Part shown: positions 12,869 through 24,541 of the stretch, piece by piece
Layout of the letters: each line of letters starts with the position of its first letter
Position numbering within the stretch: the stretch's first letter is position 1
Origin: Typhlomys cinereus
Taxonomy: Eukaryota > Chordata > Mammalia > Rodentia > Platacanthomyidae
Length of the DNA: 64,000 bases
Reading direction: 5' to 3'
Assembly (NCBI GenBank): GCA_023101885.1
Contig: JALPQD010000241.1
Span: 186,001 to 250,000 of the forward strand
Notes under the pieces: generated by a model
Seen by the model: only the letters and a program-made list of their open reading frames with translations
The model's database searches: none
Told to the model about the DNA's origin: nothing
Made by a program: the position numbers and the translations under genes

Positions 12869-13138
12869 TCTCTGTGCAATATTCCCATCTATATATGCTT
12901 CTAGAACATCCTGGTATCCTCTGCCCATCACTCCTAGTCACACCTGGCTCTAGGACCATTCTGATAGTCTATATGCAAAACTCCTAGCTACACAGAATTC
13001 TGGGATACTCTGGTAGCCTCCGTGCAATACTCTTAAATATGCATGGTTCTAGAACATTCTGGTAGTCTTAGTGTAATGTTTCTAGGTTAACATGTGCATG
13101 TGTACATTGTTCTAGTACATTCTGACACCTTATCTCTT
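12869..13138. repeat. Degenerate ~50-bp minisatellite, five copies
   Basis: Five diverged head-to-tail units start near 12870, 12921, 12971, 13020 and 13069. Each has the plan GTGCAATACTCCTA, about 15 variable bases, TTCTAGAACATTCTGG and TAGTCT. The last unit is cut by the LINE-1 insertion and a further weak unit seems to continue at 17160-17215. The array borders and copy number are by eye. Confidence 0.75.
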
Positions 13139-14165
13139 TTTTATTATCTCCGTTCATAAAAACTTAATAGGTACACCTGTTCCCTCCCTCCTTCCTCCTC
13201 CCCTCACCCCTCTGCTCGCCCTCCCCTCACCCCTCTCTCCCCATCCCCCAGTGCCTCCCCTCCCCCAACCCCCAGAGAATCCTTTAATGTGCATGCCTGA
13301 CTGTCCTCTGGGTCCTCCTCTCCGATGACATACAAGGACCCAGTGGAATATCCCTGAACCCTTTCCTGTGTTCCCCTTAAGCATAGGAACACTAATTTGG
13401 CTGTCAATCCCTAGCCTCCAAGGATCTTGGTGCTTTTAGCAAATGCTAGACTTTGTGGGGACAATAGTGTGTTGGACATTGTGCAGGGCATGTAAAAGTC
13501 CAATTATGATTGCTTTGGCCCTAACTTGTGTGAAGTATCTTGCATATCATTGCTTCTCCCATCCCTGTGCTCTTACACTCTTACTGCCCCCTCTTCCGCA
13601 AATTTCCCTGATCTTCAGGATGGGGAGAGATTAGGCTGGCCTAGTTCTATGTGGTTGATATAGAGTCTCTGAAGTTCTGGATAATGGTTTGTTAATTTTT
13701 TGCAGTTTTTCTGTTCCTGCAATGCCCTTCACTCCATCCTGATGGGTATTGGATGTCACGCCCTGGCCAGAGATAAAAAACTGTTAAAATAGAGTCTTGT
13801 TATAAGAGTATATTCAAAGGTAGATGCAATAAAAGTAGGAAACCACAGTGAGGGAGGGGTCAATCGCCCATTTGCAAAATGGTTACTTATTATCTGCCAG
13901 ACTATATGCCCTCCCCTTCTGGTGAGATCACACCCCCTCAGCTGTAGATGATCAGGAACGAAAAGTCTGTGAAATTAACCAGATGTCTCATTGCTTACTC
14001 ACAGTCCTAGATGGAGGACTATTTTCTCCGCTGTTACATGGTACCCTCACTCCTTGTTTCTGGTGTGGCCCTCCTAACCCATCCCGCCTGTTCATACTCC
14101 TTGCAATTACTGTAATACAGAGATTTATCGTCGAGTGTCTCTAGGTGGGCTGGGTGGGTTTGGTA

Positions 14166-17142
14166 CTAGGAGCCACCTATTAGGGAGTACACTATGGTGC
14201 TTAAATTTTCTGGGTCTGGGATACTTCACTCAATATAATTGTCTCTAATGACATCCATTTCCCTGCAAATTCCAGTACTTCATCATTTTTGATGGCTGAG
14301 TAGTACTTCATTGTATAGATGTACTACATTTTCCTTATCCACTCGTCAACTGTTGGACATTTGGGTTGATTCCATGACTTTGTAAGCAGTGCTGCTATGA
14401 ACATGGTCACACTTGTGCTATCGAGGTGGACCTCTGCTGCATGGGGGGTTATTCCCAAAAGTGGAATCGCAGGGTCATATGGCATTTCAATCTTTAATTT
14501 CTTTAAGAAACTCCAGACGGCTTGCCAGAGTGGCTGTATGAGCCTGCATTTCCACCAGCAATGTAGGAGAGTTCCCCTCTCTCCACATCCTCTCCAGCAC
14601 TTGTCGTTGTTTGTATTGTGGATTTTTGCCATCCTGACCAGGGTGAGATGATATCTCAGGGAGGTTTTGATTTGCATTTCCCTGATGGATAAGGAAGTGG
14701 AGTATTTTTTAAGATATTTGTTAGACATTTTAATTTCATCCCTAATAAAGTTTCTTTTAGTTCCAGACCCATTTTTTAATTGGGCCATTGGTTTCCTTGG
14801 TGTTTAATTTTCTAAGTTCTTTGTGCACTCTGGACAGAAGAGCTCTATCAGATATGTGGTTAGTGAAGATTTTCTCCCATTCTGTGGGTTGCCTTTGAGC
14901 TCGTGTTACAATCTCTTTATCTGAACAGAAGCTCTTTAATTTCACAAGATCCCAACTATTGAGAGTTGGTAGCAGTGACAGTGCCATTGGATGTCTGTGT
15001 AGGAACTGTTAGCCTAGCCCAATCAGCTCGAGGGAGTTCCCTATCCTTTCAACTATGGTTTTTATAGACTCTGGCCTTAAATCAAGGTCCTTGATCCATT
15101 TGGAATTAAGTCTTGTACATGGTGACAAGTACGGGTCCAGCTTTAATCTTCTGCATGTGGAGATCCAGTTTTGCCAGCACCATTTGTTGAAGATGCTGTT
15201 CTTTTTCCATTGGATTCTTTGGGCCCCTTTGTCAAAGATCAAATGGCTGTATTTTTGTGGGGTTATATCTGGGTCTTCAACCCTTATCCATTGATCTGTG
15301 TGTCTATTTTGGAGCCAGTACCAGGCTGTTTTTACAACTATGGATTTATAGTATAGACTAAGGTTTGGTATGGTAACACCTCCAGCAGTGTTTTTGTTAC
15401 TCAGGATTATCTTTGCTATCCTGGGTCTTTTGTGCCTCCATATAAATTTTGAGATTGTTTGGTCAACTTCTTTAAAGAATTTCTTTGGAATTTTAATTGG
15501 TATAGCATTGAATTTGTTTTTTTTGGGGGGGGGCATTTTTTAACTTTTTTATTATTATTTCCGCTCATACAAACTTAATAGTTAGACAAGTTCCCTCCCC
15601 ACTCCTCCTCCCCCTGAACCCCCTACTCCCCTTCCCTCCCTCCCCGTCTCCCAGTGCCTCCCCCCCAATTCCCAGAGAATCCTTTATTGTGTATGCCTAA
15701 CTCTCCTCTTGGTCCTCCTCTCCGATGACATACAAGGACCCAGTGGCATTTCCCTGAACCCTTTCTCGTGTTCCCCTTAAGCATAGGAACACTATTGTGG
15801 CTGTCAATCCCTTGCCTCCAAGGATCTTGGTGCCTTTAGCTGATGCTAGACTTTGTGAGGTCAATAGTGAGTTGGACATTGCGCAGGGCATGCAAAGTCC
15901 TATTATGATTGCTTCAGCCCTAACTAGTGTAGAGAATCTTCAGATCATTGCTCCTCCCATCCTTTTGCTCTTACACTCTTACCGCCCCCTCTTCTGCAAA
16001 TGTCCCTGAGCTTCACGATGGGAGGAGATTAGGCTGGCTTAGTTCTATGTGGTTGATATAGAGTCTCTGAAGTTCTGGATTGTGGTTTGTTGATTTTCTT
16101 TTGCAGTTTTGCTGCTGAATTTGTATATTGCCTTTGGTAGGATGGCCATTTTTATGATGTTGATTCTACCAATGCAGGAACATGGGAGGTCTTTCCACCT
16201 TCTGGTGTCTTTTGCAATTTCTTTCTTGAGGGTTGTAAAATTTTCATTTTACAGGTCTTTTACCTCCTTGGTTAGGTTTATACCAAGGTATTTCATTTTT
16301 TTAGGGGCTATAGTAAGTGGGATTGTTTCTCTCAGGGCTTTTTCACTTCTTTCATTCTGGGCATATAGGAAAGCCACTGATTTTTGTACATTTATTTTGT
16401 ATCCTGCTCCCCTGCTGAACTTCTCAATTAGTTCCAGGAGCTTCCTGGTGGATTTTTTTGGGATCACTCAGATATAAGATCATGTCATCTGCAAATAGGG
16501 ATAGCTTGACTTCTTCCTTGCCAATTCTAATCCCTTTTATGTCCCTTTCTTGTCTTATGGCTTCAGCTAAGACTTCAAGTACAATATTGAATAGAAGTGG
16601 TGAGAGTGGACAGCCTTGTCTAGTTCCTGATTGAAGTGGGAATGCTTCCAGTTTTTCCCCATTGAGTATAATTCTTGCTGTAGGTTTGTATACAGCTTTT
16701 ATTATATTGATAAAGGTTCCTTCCATTCCTACTGTCTCTAGCATTTTGATCATAAAAGGCTGTTGGATCTTGTCAAAAGCTTTTTCTGCATCTATCGAGA
16801 GTTTCATGTGGTCTTGGGCTTTGGACTGGTTTACATGTTGAATTACATTTATTGATTTGCGTATGTTGAACCAATCTTGTTTGCCGGGGATAAAGCCTAC
16901 TTGGTCCCTGTGAATGATCTTTTTGATATGTTTTTGAATCCAATTTGCTAAGACTTTGTTGAGAATCTTTGCATCTGTGTTCATCAGAGAGATTGGCCTA
17001 TAGTTTTCTTTTTTAAGTGAGTCTATATTAGGTTTTGGGATTAAGACGATATTAGCTTCATAGAAGGGATTTGGTAGTGTTCCTTCCTTTGGTATTTGTT
17101 GAAACAGTTTAAATAGTATTGGTGGTATTAACTCCTTAAATG
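14166..17142 (-). pseudogene. LINE-1 ORF2 remnant with nested insertion
   Basis: The longest frame (17149 down to 16424) holds RT palm and fingers with [36 protein letters not shown] and an intact [12 protein letters not shown] catalytic box. A frameshift follows at the [15 protein letters not shown] region. The frame resumes at 16467-16249, is interrupted by the nested LINE-1, and continues through 15536-15009 ([12 protein letters not shown]) and 14987-14324 to the C-terminal domain. The stop lies at 14166-14168. It is non-functional. Confidence 0.93.
15518..16115 (-). mobile_element. Small LINE-1 3'-UTR insertion nested in L1-3
   Basis: A ~598-bp piece of LINE-1 3' UTR breaks ORF2 of the host element. 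It is flanked by TGAATTTGT at 15509-15517 and 16116-16124, and removing the insert plus one duplication restores the host reading. On the + strand it opens with T8, then an unusual G9 (15525-15533), then the usual 3' end. It lacks any ORF2, so it is severely 5'-truncated. Orientation is the same as the host. Confidence 0.93.
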
Positions 17143-17159
17143 CTGACACTTTATCTCTT

Positions 17160-17890
17160 ATGCTTCTGTGTCCACATAGTCACAACCTCTTGGAATATTC
17201 TGCATGCATACTCTAAATCCATTCTCCTAGAGGTCTTTTGAAATTCCCACATTTGCTCTGTTTCTTTCTGAGGCTTTGGATGCCATATGGCTTATCTCTC
17301 ACCTCCAACCAATGGCCTCTTATTTCCTTACCTGGATCTAAAATTGTTTCCCCTCAGTGCTTTCTTTCGCCTTCCTGATCTCTTATTCTGTTATTTCCAT
17401 CCTCACGGAAATTCTCTGTACTGGGAAGAACATGAGGTATAATGTATCCGTGACAATCACTAAATGTTGGCAGGGAAGTCCCTGCTAGAACACTGTGGTG
17501 AACGAGTTTTAGACAAAATAGGACTTCCTGATTGATGCTATCTTATACCCTTTTTCTTGCAGATACTTTCTTTTCCACTATGGACAAACTCATCAGCGTG
17601 TCTTCCACTCTGTGACTAAGACATTTGTTGTTCTTTCCCTTCAATTTGTTCTTCCTTGGTTTCAACTTGGCTTTGGACAGTACTATCTATGTGGTTAGTG
17701 CCTAAGGTAAACACAGGTCTAGCTAGTTTTTTCAGTGAAGCAGGAGCTTAGGAAATGCTTCTGCTAAAAATGATTGATTCCTTGGTTGGATCCTCAAGTA
17801 AACTCAAAGTAGGGTGAAAACTTGACAGATGTGCCTTCGTTTTGTTCTCTACTTTGACTATAGTCACAGAGATAAACTATTTTCCTAACC
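17160..17890. other. Intergenic DNA, no gene recognised
   Basis: The first ~55 bases continue the minisatellite weakly. The rest is unassigned and has no RNA gene, no clear repeat edge and no open frame with a domain. Confidence 0.6.
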
Positions 17891-18304
17891 TGTCCTGTGA
17901 GCACCTTGAACTCCAGCCAAAGCCAAACTTTCCAGGACAGAACATCTATCCAGAACAGACAATTACCCAGAAGTCAGAAGTTATATCCTGATTAACAATT
18001 AACAGCTTATTGGTTCACCTTTCAGGATATACCAGAGCTGAGACAGTGATTGACAAGGCCAGCCTTGACTAGAACTACTTAATTATGCATGCCTTTTGCC
18101 TTCTATTTAAGCCTAACCTCTTAATGGTAGCTCTGAGACTGACTTAGGTTCACTAGGATATCTTTATTTCTTTCTTTTTCTTTATTTCTTTCTTTTCCCA
18201 GAGTGGCCACATTGAATAAGATCAACTCTGTTTTTCTCCACTACTTCTCCCTGTGATTTAGTGTATAGAGATGGACCGGTGAAGGGCCATCTCTTTTGGG
18301 GGCA
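17891..18304 (+). mobile_element. Possible solo LTR
   Basis: The region begins TGTCCTGTGAGCACC and ends CTTTTGGGGGCA. It holds a TATA-like TATTTAAGCC (about 18109), a T/C-rich block, AATAAG (about 18217) as a possible polyadenylation signal and GGGCCATCTCTTTTGGGGGCA near the end, a layout seen in rodent LTRs. I find no target duplication, so both edges and the class are uncertain. Confidence 0.38.
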
Positions 18305-19299
18305 GTTAAAGTCCAGGTTTTTCCACTAAAAACAACAGTTACAGTAAAACCTTGCATCAGAAGGCAGTCCTTGGGGTTCTATTTAAGGTTAGACAAAAGA
18401 AAACAGATTATCAATGTAAAAAGGCTGTTGTAATCTCTAAAGCATGTCCCATTTGCTTTGGAAGGATCAGAAAAGAAATGATACAAAGGTAAGCTCTATT
18501 ATACCTATATAGCTCAGTGTAAACCAAAACATTTTTGTATGGAAAGAATGCCAGGTGGCCATGCTGTTTATGTTCATCTCCATGGTTTATGGTCCTATCT
18601 TTGCTTATCTAGGACAAGGTTTAGTGAAAGGTGGTCTTCAGTAAAAAGGAGTATGGTATACTGCATAATACCAGTCAGTATTCTGCATATTTTTCATAAA
18701 CTTTTCAAGTCAGAGGATCAGAAGCAGTCATGAATTCTCACCTTGACTCAGGGAGGAACTTCCAAGGAGGGAGAGTGCCTGATAAACACTATTCACTTTT
18801 GTACTCTTAATAAAAGAGTCTATGGCTGGCAAATTCTACAGAGTTGCTATTTCAGAGCTTTTGGTGATTTTTTTTAAATAAAAGAGATTATTTATGTTAT
18901 TTTCTTCAGAGGTGTTTTCTTTTTTTCTCAACTAAATAAGCAACTTTGAGACAGGGTGAAGGACTTGTCCTTAAGACAGGGTGAAGGACCACATTTTATA
19001 CAGATGTCCATCTTCAGGTGGACTGCCCTGTCTGTTACAGTGAGCCTAAGTCCTTTTTCTACCAAGAAACTTCTTTATGGTTATTCTAGGACATGTAGAT
19101 AACTCCAACCTCTGACATCTGTTCTTTGTGTGATCCTTATAATTAGAAATCTGTACACACAGCTACTGGGAACTTTTGATAATGTGTTCAAAGTATTATT
19201 TTTATACCCATTTTGTTTGAGCTGCATGCAACTCATGAATTTTTAGCAGATCTCTCTAATTAGGTCATGAGCTTCTTATTCTGTTTTTTTCATTTTTTA
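18305..19299. other. Intergenic DNA, nothing recognised
   Basis: Unassigned sequence. One small feature is a doubled phrase GACAGGGTGAAGGAC (first base about 18951 and 18976), a two-copy tandem duplication. No exon or RNA gene was seen. Confidence 0.55.
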
Positions 19300-19740
19300 T
19301 TTTTAATGTACATATAGTAAATTCACAATATTTTCATTTTTTACCCTTAGTCCCAAGTCCCATCCTTCCACCTTTTCCCCTTACAATCCTTCATATCCCC
19401 TGCCAGACTTCCTCTTATTTTCAACTTTTTCACTTATGTTGCCCACTGTGTTTCATCTAGTTTATCTTTAATGACATATGTCTTACATGTTCAATTCATG
19501 CTCCATCAATTATCATACCATTGAGGAAAGTATCCTCCTCTCATTCCCATCGGCATTAGTCCTCATCAGTCTCTTAGAGAAGTGTGGACCTTATGAAAGG
19601 TCATGAACTGCTTAGAACGTGAATGGGAATTTATAATACTGTGTCCTGCACCTGCATGATAGTCAGCAATACTACATGCAGGGAAGTTCTCGTTAGGTGT
19701 ATCAGTGTGATCCTTTAACAACAGTGAGAAATGTTTGTGT
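19300..19740 (-). repeat. Old LINE-1-3'-end-like repeat, copy 1
   Basis: Read on the minus strand, this gives the same ordered phrases as 20440-20936 and 58040-58860: CTTTCCTCAATGGTAT, GGAGCATGAA, ACTAGATGAAACACAGTGGG, AGTCTGGCAGGGGATATGAAGG, GGGACTTGGGACTAAGGGT, then an A-rich AATAAAAA end. It resembles the 3' terminal part of an older rodent LINE-1. Copies are strongly diverged. Family assignment is from memory. Confidence 0.65.
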
Positions 19741-20439
19741 TTTTCGTCTTTACATTTAAAGTTACAAGAAACAAGTCAAGGTTACATTAAAGGAACTAGT
19801 ATATATTTTCTCAGACTTAATTCTTTCAATGGTGAGTTTTCCAGTGCTAAAAATGAGGAGTGTTAGGACATGGGCAAAACAGTTGGCTGTCTCCTTGACA
19901 CTCATGCTACTTTTACACTGGTGGTCACCTGTTGCTATGGTGATTTTTTTTTTATTGTAACTTGCAGATCTCACAGGTTGATGAGATCTTTGATTATTTT
20001 TCTCCCCTGGAAGCTTCTATAGTATTCCTTGGGACTGTGGAAGCTAACCAGCAAGGGGGAAGCGTTCAAACCAGTTCCACTTGATCTGTTTTCTGATTGG
20101 ATTTAAGGTCCACTTGTTAGAATGGAAAACATTCTTGTTACTGTTAAGTAGAACAAGAACCTATAAAAGAGAAGGAAACAGGTCAGAAGGAAAGAATAGT
20201 CTGTGAATCTTTAGCTAGGAAGATGATATACCAAATTGCTCTGTGAATACCTTCTATTATACATATAGATTAGAAGAATACTCAGCATTCAACCTAAGGG
20301 AACTCTTCTTCTACAACAGGAGGTGTTTATTATTGAAAAGCACAACTTGCCAAAATGCAGAAAATAAGGATCTGTGGACTGCTTATCCTTTAACAGGATA
20401 TATAAGCCCCACCCACTTCCACCCCACTTCACCAAAGAA
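19741..20439. other. Intergenic DNA, nothing recognised
   Basis: Unassigned sequence between two opposed copies of the old repeat. Part of 20240-20440 may be a further, more decayed upstream part of copy 2. A 75-codon frame at 20243-20470 shows no recognisable domain. Confidence 0.5.
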
Positions 20440-20936
20440 GGGGCAACAAGATCGTAAGCCTATGTTGTAATGTTGGCGCATCATGCATTCTCTTCTGGAC
20501 ATGACATAGTCATGATATACAATATGTCTTGGCCAATATGTATACTTACACAAGAATTATATGAGAACATATCACCATAACACCAGAGAGATCTCAAGAA
20601 GCTCCACACCTTTCTGAGAGAATGATGAGAACTAATGAGGATGACGAGCTTTCCTCAATGGTATATCCACTGATCTATGATGCTTGCTGGAGAATTTAGG
20701 ATGCTTGCTGGAGCATGAATCAGGTCAGGCGTACATGATTATAGACTAGATGAAAGACAGTGGGCTACACAAATGAAAAGATTTGAAAAATAGGAGGAAT
20801 TCTGGTAGGGGAGATGAAGGATTGTAAGAGTTTAAAAAGGGAGCATCAGACTTGGGACTAAGAGTTGAAAATATTCTAGTTACTATATTCATGAATACAA
20901 CAATAAAAATTTAAATACAGAAGAAAACATGAAGAG
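20440..20936 (+). repeat. Old LINE-1-3'-end-like repeat, copy 2
   Basis: Shares with the copies at 19300 and 58040 the phrases TTCTGGACATGACA, GCTTTCCTCAATGGTAT, GGAGCATGAA, GACAGTGGGC, TCTGGTAGGGGAGATGAAGG and an ACAATAAAAATTTAAA end. Locally it carries a doubled GATGCTTGCTGGAG (about 20680-20716) that the other copies lack. It faces away from copy 1, making a loose inverted pair. Confidence 0.65.
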
Positions 20937-21290
20937 TGTTGATGTTATAAATATTTTAATTTATTGATTTTTCTCTTCCAATCTTTCTGAAACTGACTAC
21001 ATCCCTTTACTATATAGCACCATGCATAAGCTATATAATAATGAGGTTCTAATTCTAGGAGTCACCCATTTTTTTCAGTCATACACTGATTTTATTGTGT
21101 TAGGGAGTATGGGTGAGGGGTGACTTCTAGTAGTATATTATTACATTTATGGGGGAACTGGTGATAGGGAACAAACATACTACTATAAATACAGCAAAAG
21201 TGTGAGTTATGGAAAATGAATCAGCACAGCACTCCAGCCAAAAGTGATATTTATCTGGTGAATTTCAGCAATTACATCATGGGTTTATTT
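20937..21290. other. Intergenic DNA, nothing recognised
   Basis: AT-rich unassigned sequence with no gene or repeat that I can support. Confidence 0.55.
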
Positions 21291-21440
21291 ATTTTATGAT
21301 TTTCTTAAGACATAATTGACATGCAAAGGATTCCACATATTTACTGCAGACCTTCTGATGAGTTTGTGCATAGGTAAACATCTTTGCTCTTATGACCACC
21401 TTCAAGATAATATCGTACAAAATTTCATCACTTTTTCCTG
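21291..21440. mobile_element. Probable ancient LINE-1 3'-UTR fragment
   Basis: The text from TTAAGACATAATTGACATGC through CACCTTCAAGATAATATCG follows the pattern of a widespread ancient mammalian LINE-1 terminal region (poly-purine start, ATTGACAT, ACATATTTA, GATGAGTTT, CACC..CAAGATAAT). It is strongly diverged. A 124-codon open frame from 21316 to 21690 overlaps it and is not supported as a gene. Confidence 0.5.
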
Positions 21441-21929
21441 GATCTTTTCTTCTGCTGACATATATGATTCACTACAACCTCCACTGGGTAAACCAACCTG
21501 GATGCATGAGAGAAAATGCCTCTTTCCATCTTCATCTGTCTCAGGTATCATCCTACATCCCAGAATGACAACAGCCACTCAATTGTTTCCTGCTTCTGCT
21601 GCCACCTCCCTGCTCTGCATAATAGATTGGGTAGCTTCCCTTGATGATGTTGATAGCGTCCTAATAATCTCCCCCTCACTTTGGGTGTGATAATAATTTA
21701 ACTGAGCTGAAACATTAAAAATATCTGCTTTAAGGTGTGCCGATGTACTACATTTTAGATTTAATTTTCATATTCCAATAATAAACATTTAAGTAGATTT
21801 TGAATTTTGCTTGTACATTCCAATAAAATTTCTTGAGGGAATTTTTGACTATAGTTTCTTGAATCCACAGATCAATCGCAGAAGAACTAACCACTTAATG
21901 ATGTTGAATCTTCTGACCAATGAGCACAG
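21441..21929. other. Intergenic DNA, nothing recognised
   Basis: Unassigned. The open frame at 21316-21690 continues into it but has no domain, no signal peptide I trust and no splice context. Confidence 0.55.
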
Positions 21930-23698
21930 CATCTCATAGTTTATTTAGACTTGTTTTTGTTTCTTCATGTTTTCCTCTATTCCAACATTATGGTTATATG
22001 TGCATTGCTTAGATTTATGCCCAACAGTTTCATGTTCCTCAGTTCTATTTTAAATTTTTTAGTATTTATTCAATTGTGCGCATGTGTGTATGTGTGTGTG
22101 CACGTGTGTGTGTGCGTGTGTGTAGAACCACGGACAAATTCGGGAACCACCATGGACGCCTCCACCTCCTTGTTTACTCTGCCCAGGGATTCACAGGCTC
22201 TGCCCTACCAGGACCGGAAACGCAGGCTGCCCCCGCTTCCGCCCGGCATCTATACATGGGGTCTAGGATCCGAACTCAGCACCTTCTGCCTGCAAGGCAG
22301 AGGCTTAACCCCTGAGCCACCTCTCCCGCCCCTCAGTTCTATTTTAAAAGGGACCTTGATGTTAATTTACAATTATTCAATCCCAGTATAGAAAAATAGA
22401 AGTGATCTTTATTATTGACTTTTTATACTGTGCCCCGTTGAATTAATTTCTTTATCTCAGAGGTTGATTGGTAGATTCATTTAGATTTTCTACACAGATA
22501 GTTATCAGTCTGCAAACAGAAAGCTTTCTTTTTTAATAATTTGTACACGTTCCCCACCCAGAACCTCACCTTTTGTAGCCAGCACATCTGGTATGATAGT
22601 AAAGTGGATCAGTGACAATAGATCTCTTTTTTTTCCCTCATATATTGGGAACTGATCTTGTACTACTTGTCAAAGTGCACTGTTTGCTGTAGGTTTTGTT
22701 AAAGATGAACTCTATCACAGGAAGTTCTCTTCCCTTCTGAGTTTACTGAGAGAATTGGTCATTAATAGATGTCAATTTTTTCTAAACGATCCTACTCTGC
22801 TTGCTAAAATTATTGTACTGTTTGTCTTCTTTTTTCTAATCTTTTGAATTACATTAATTTCCCAATGTTGAGCCATATTTCCATTGCTGAAATAAGCTCT
22901 TCTGACTAAGATAAATTATGTTTTTGTACTTTACAAAATTCAATTTCTTAGGATTTCTGCTGAGGACATTTTTGCATGGTCTTGAAGAATAATCTTTTCT
23001 AGATTTCTTTTCTTATTATATCTTTGTTTTAATCTCAGGGTAATTTTAGTATAATAAAATGTATTGGGAAATGTTTCTTCATTTTCGATTTTCTATAAAA
23101 ACCTATGGAGAAATGATATTACTTCTTTGGGAATTATCCAATGCAATTTTTTTGTAAAGAGTTCTGAAACTGTTTTAGTGAGAAAGATTTTAGTTACAGT
23201 TTGCATTTACTTAACAGACATAGCTATTCGAGCTATATATTTCTTTAGGGAACTTTGGTAGTTTGTATCTTTAAAGGATATTAGCTTACCTAATTTGATC
23301 AATTTTAATAGAAAGCCATTTATTTTATATTTTCAAACACTTTCATGTATATAGGATCTGGAGTGAAGTCTTTTATGTAAAAATTCATGATATTGAAAAA
23401 TTTGTTTAGTCTCTCTTTTATTTCATCATTATTTGATTCTGAGGAGAACAATATTTTTGCATGCACGTGGTATCAGTCTCTGTCTCAAATAAGTATTCTC
23501 AGGTAATAGAAAGCACTCATGGAAAACAGAATAAGCAAATGTGTATAGATATATGATGATAAAACTCTATTAACAAAAGCATACAACTGAGTTTGCCAGT
23601 GAAATATAGTTTGTTGCCCATTGGGCTACAAGATTGTCAAGATTGTCGATATTTGGAAAAGAGTAGTTTTTAATTTGATTAGTTTCTTACCATTGTTT
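21930..23698 (-). mobile_element. Ancient LINE-1 ORF2 fragment, right part of a split element
   Basis: Read on the minus strand this is a badly decayed RT region of an old mammalian LINE-1. The antisense phrases follow the usual order: TTTAGATTTATGCCCAA, TTAATTTCTTTATCTCAGAGG, AGTCTGCAAACAGA, GAATTACATTAATTTCCCAATGTTGAGCC, TCTCAGGGTAATTTTAGTATAATA, AGTCTCTCTTTTATTTCATC. No reading frame is left. The young SINE at 22055 and the younger LINE-1 at 23708 inserted into it. The 5' continuation lies at 30049-31100. Confidence 0.75.
22055..22330 (-). mobile_element. Young tRNA-derived SINE, copy 1
   Basis: Full-length member of the window's young SINE family on the minus strand. It has a tRNA-like head with A box GGTGGCTCAGGGGTTAAG and B box GAGTTCGGATCC, a GC-rich body, a CA/TG-rich segment, then CAATTGAATAAA and an A-rich end. 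It is flanked by the perfect 18-bp duplication CCTCAGTTCTATTTTAAA at 22037-22054 and 22331-22348. Frames across it (CVCVC..) are not genes. Confidence 0.95.
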
Positions 23699-24541
23699 CT
23701 GCTTTTCATTTTTTTTCCTTTTTTTAAATTTTTTTATTATTATTTCCGCTCATACAAACTTAACAGGTAAACAGGTCCCCTCCTTCCCTACATCTCCCCC
23801 GACTCCCCTGCTCCCCTCTCCCCTCTCCCATCCTTCCCCATCCCCCAGTGCCTCCCCCTCAATACCCAAGCATACTTTACTGTGCAGGCCAAACTCTCCT
23901 CTGGGTCCTCTTCTCTGATGAGGTGCAAGGACCCAGGGGCATTTCCCAGAACCCTTTCCTGTGTTCCCCTTAAGCTTAGGAACACTACTGTGACTGTCAG
24001 TCCCTAGCCTCCAAGGATCCTAATGCCTTTAGTCCATGATAGACTTTGTGGGGTCAATAATGTGTTGGACATAGCGCAGTTCATGCAAAGGCCTATGATT
24101 GCTTTGGCCCTAACTTGTGTGGAGTATCTTGCATATCATTAGTCTTCCCATCCCTGTGCTCTTACAATCTTACCTTCCTCTCTTCGACAAATTTCCCTGA
24201 GCTTCAGGATGGGGAGAGATTAGGCTGGCCCAGTTCTAGGTGGTTGATATAGAGTCTATGATGTTCTGAATGATGGTATGTTGATTTTTTTTTTTTTTTT
24301 TTGGTTTTGCTGCTCCTGCAATGTCCTTGGCTCCATCCTGATGGATATTGGATGTCACCCCCTGGCCAAAGATAAAAACTTGCAATCCTTGATAGTGGCC
24401 TATTTTCTCTGCTGTAACATGGTCCCCTCTCTCCTTGTTTCTGGTGGGGCTCTCCTTCCCCATCCTTCCCATTTATAATCTCTACAATTACTGTAGGTAT
24501 TACAGAGATTTGTCTTTGAGTGTCTCTAAATGGGTTTGGTA

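Larger units (their letters stand above)
13139..17142 (-). mobile_element. LINE-1 copy (L1-3), 5'-truncated in RT
   Basis: The element reads on the minus strand, with its 3' end at 13139 and its truncated end in the RT domain at 17142. A 17-bp target duplication CTGACAC[C/T]TTATCTCTT flanks it at 13122-13138 and 17143-17159 with a single difference, which fixes both edges. The 3' UTR with its polypyrimidine strand covers 13139-14165. A second, smaller LINE-1 is nested at 15518-16115. It inserted into the end of the minisatellite. Confidence 0.95.

Noticed and set aside
12163..13138. CRISPR-like array
   Set aside because: The repeats are a microsatellite and a diverged minisatellite without regular unique spacers, in a mammalian genome.
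21316..21690. 124-codon open frame as a possible gene
   Set aside because: It overlaps an ancient LINE-1-like fragment, has no recognisable domain or splice context, and chance frames of this length occur in 64 kb.
22076..22391. Frame with Cys-Val repeats followed by Pro-rich segment
   Set aside because: Antisense reading of the young SINE; the same peptide-like phrases recur at all SINE copies.
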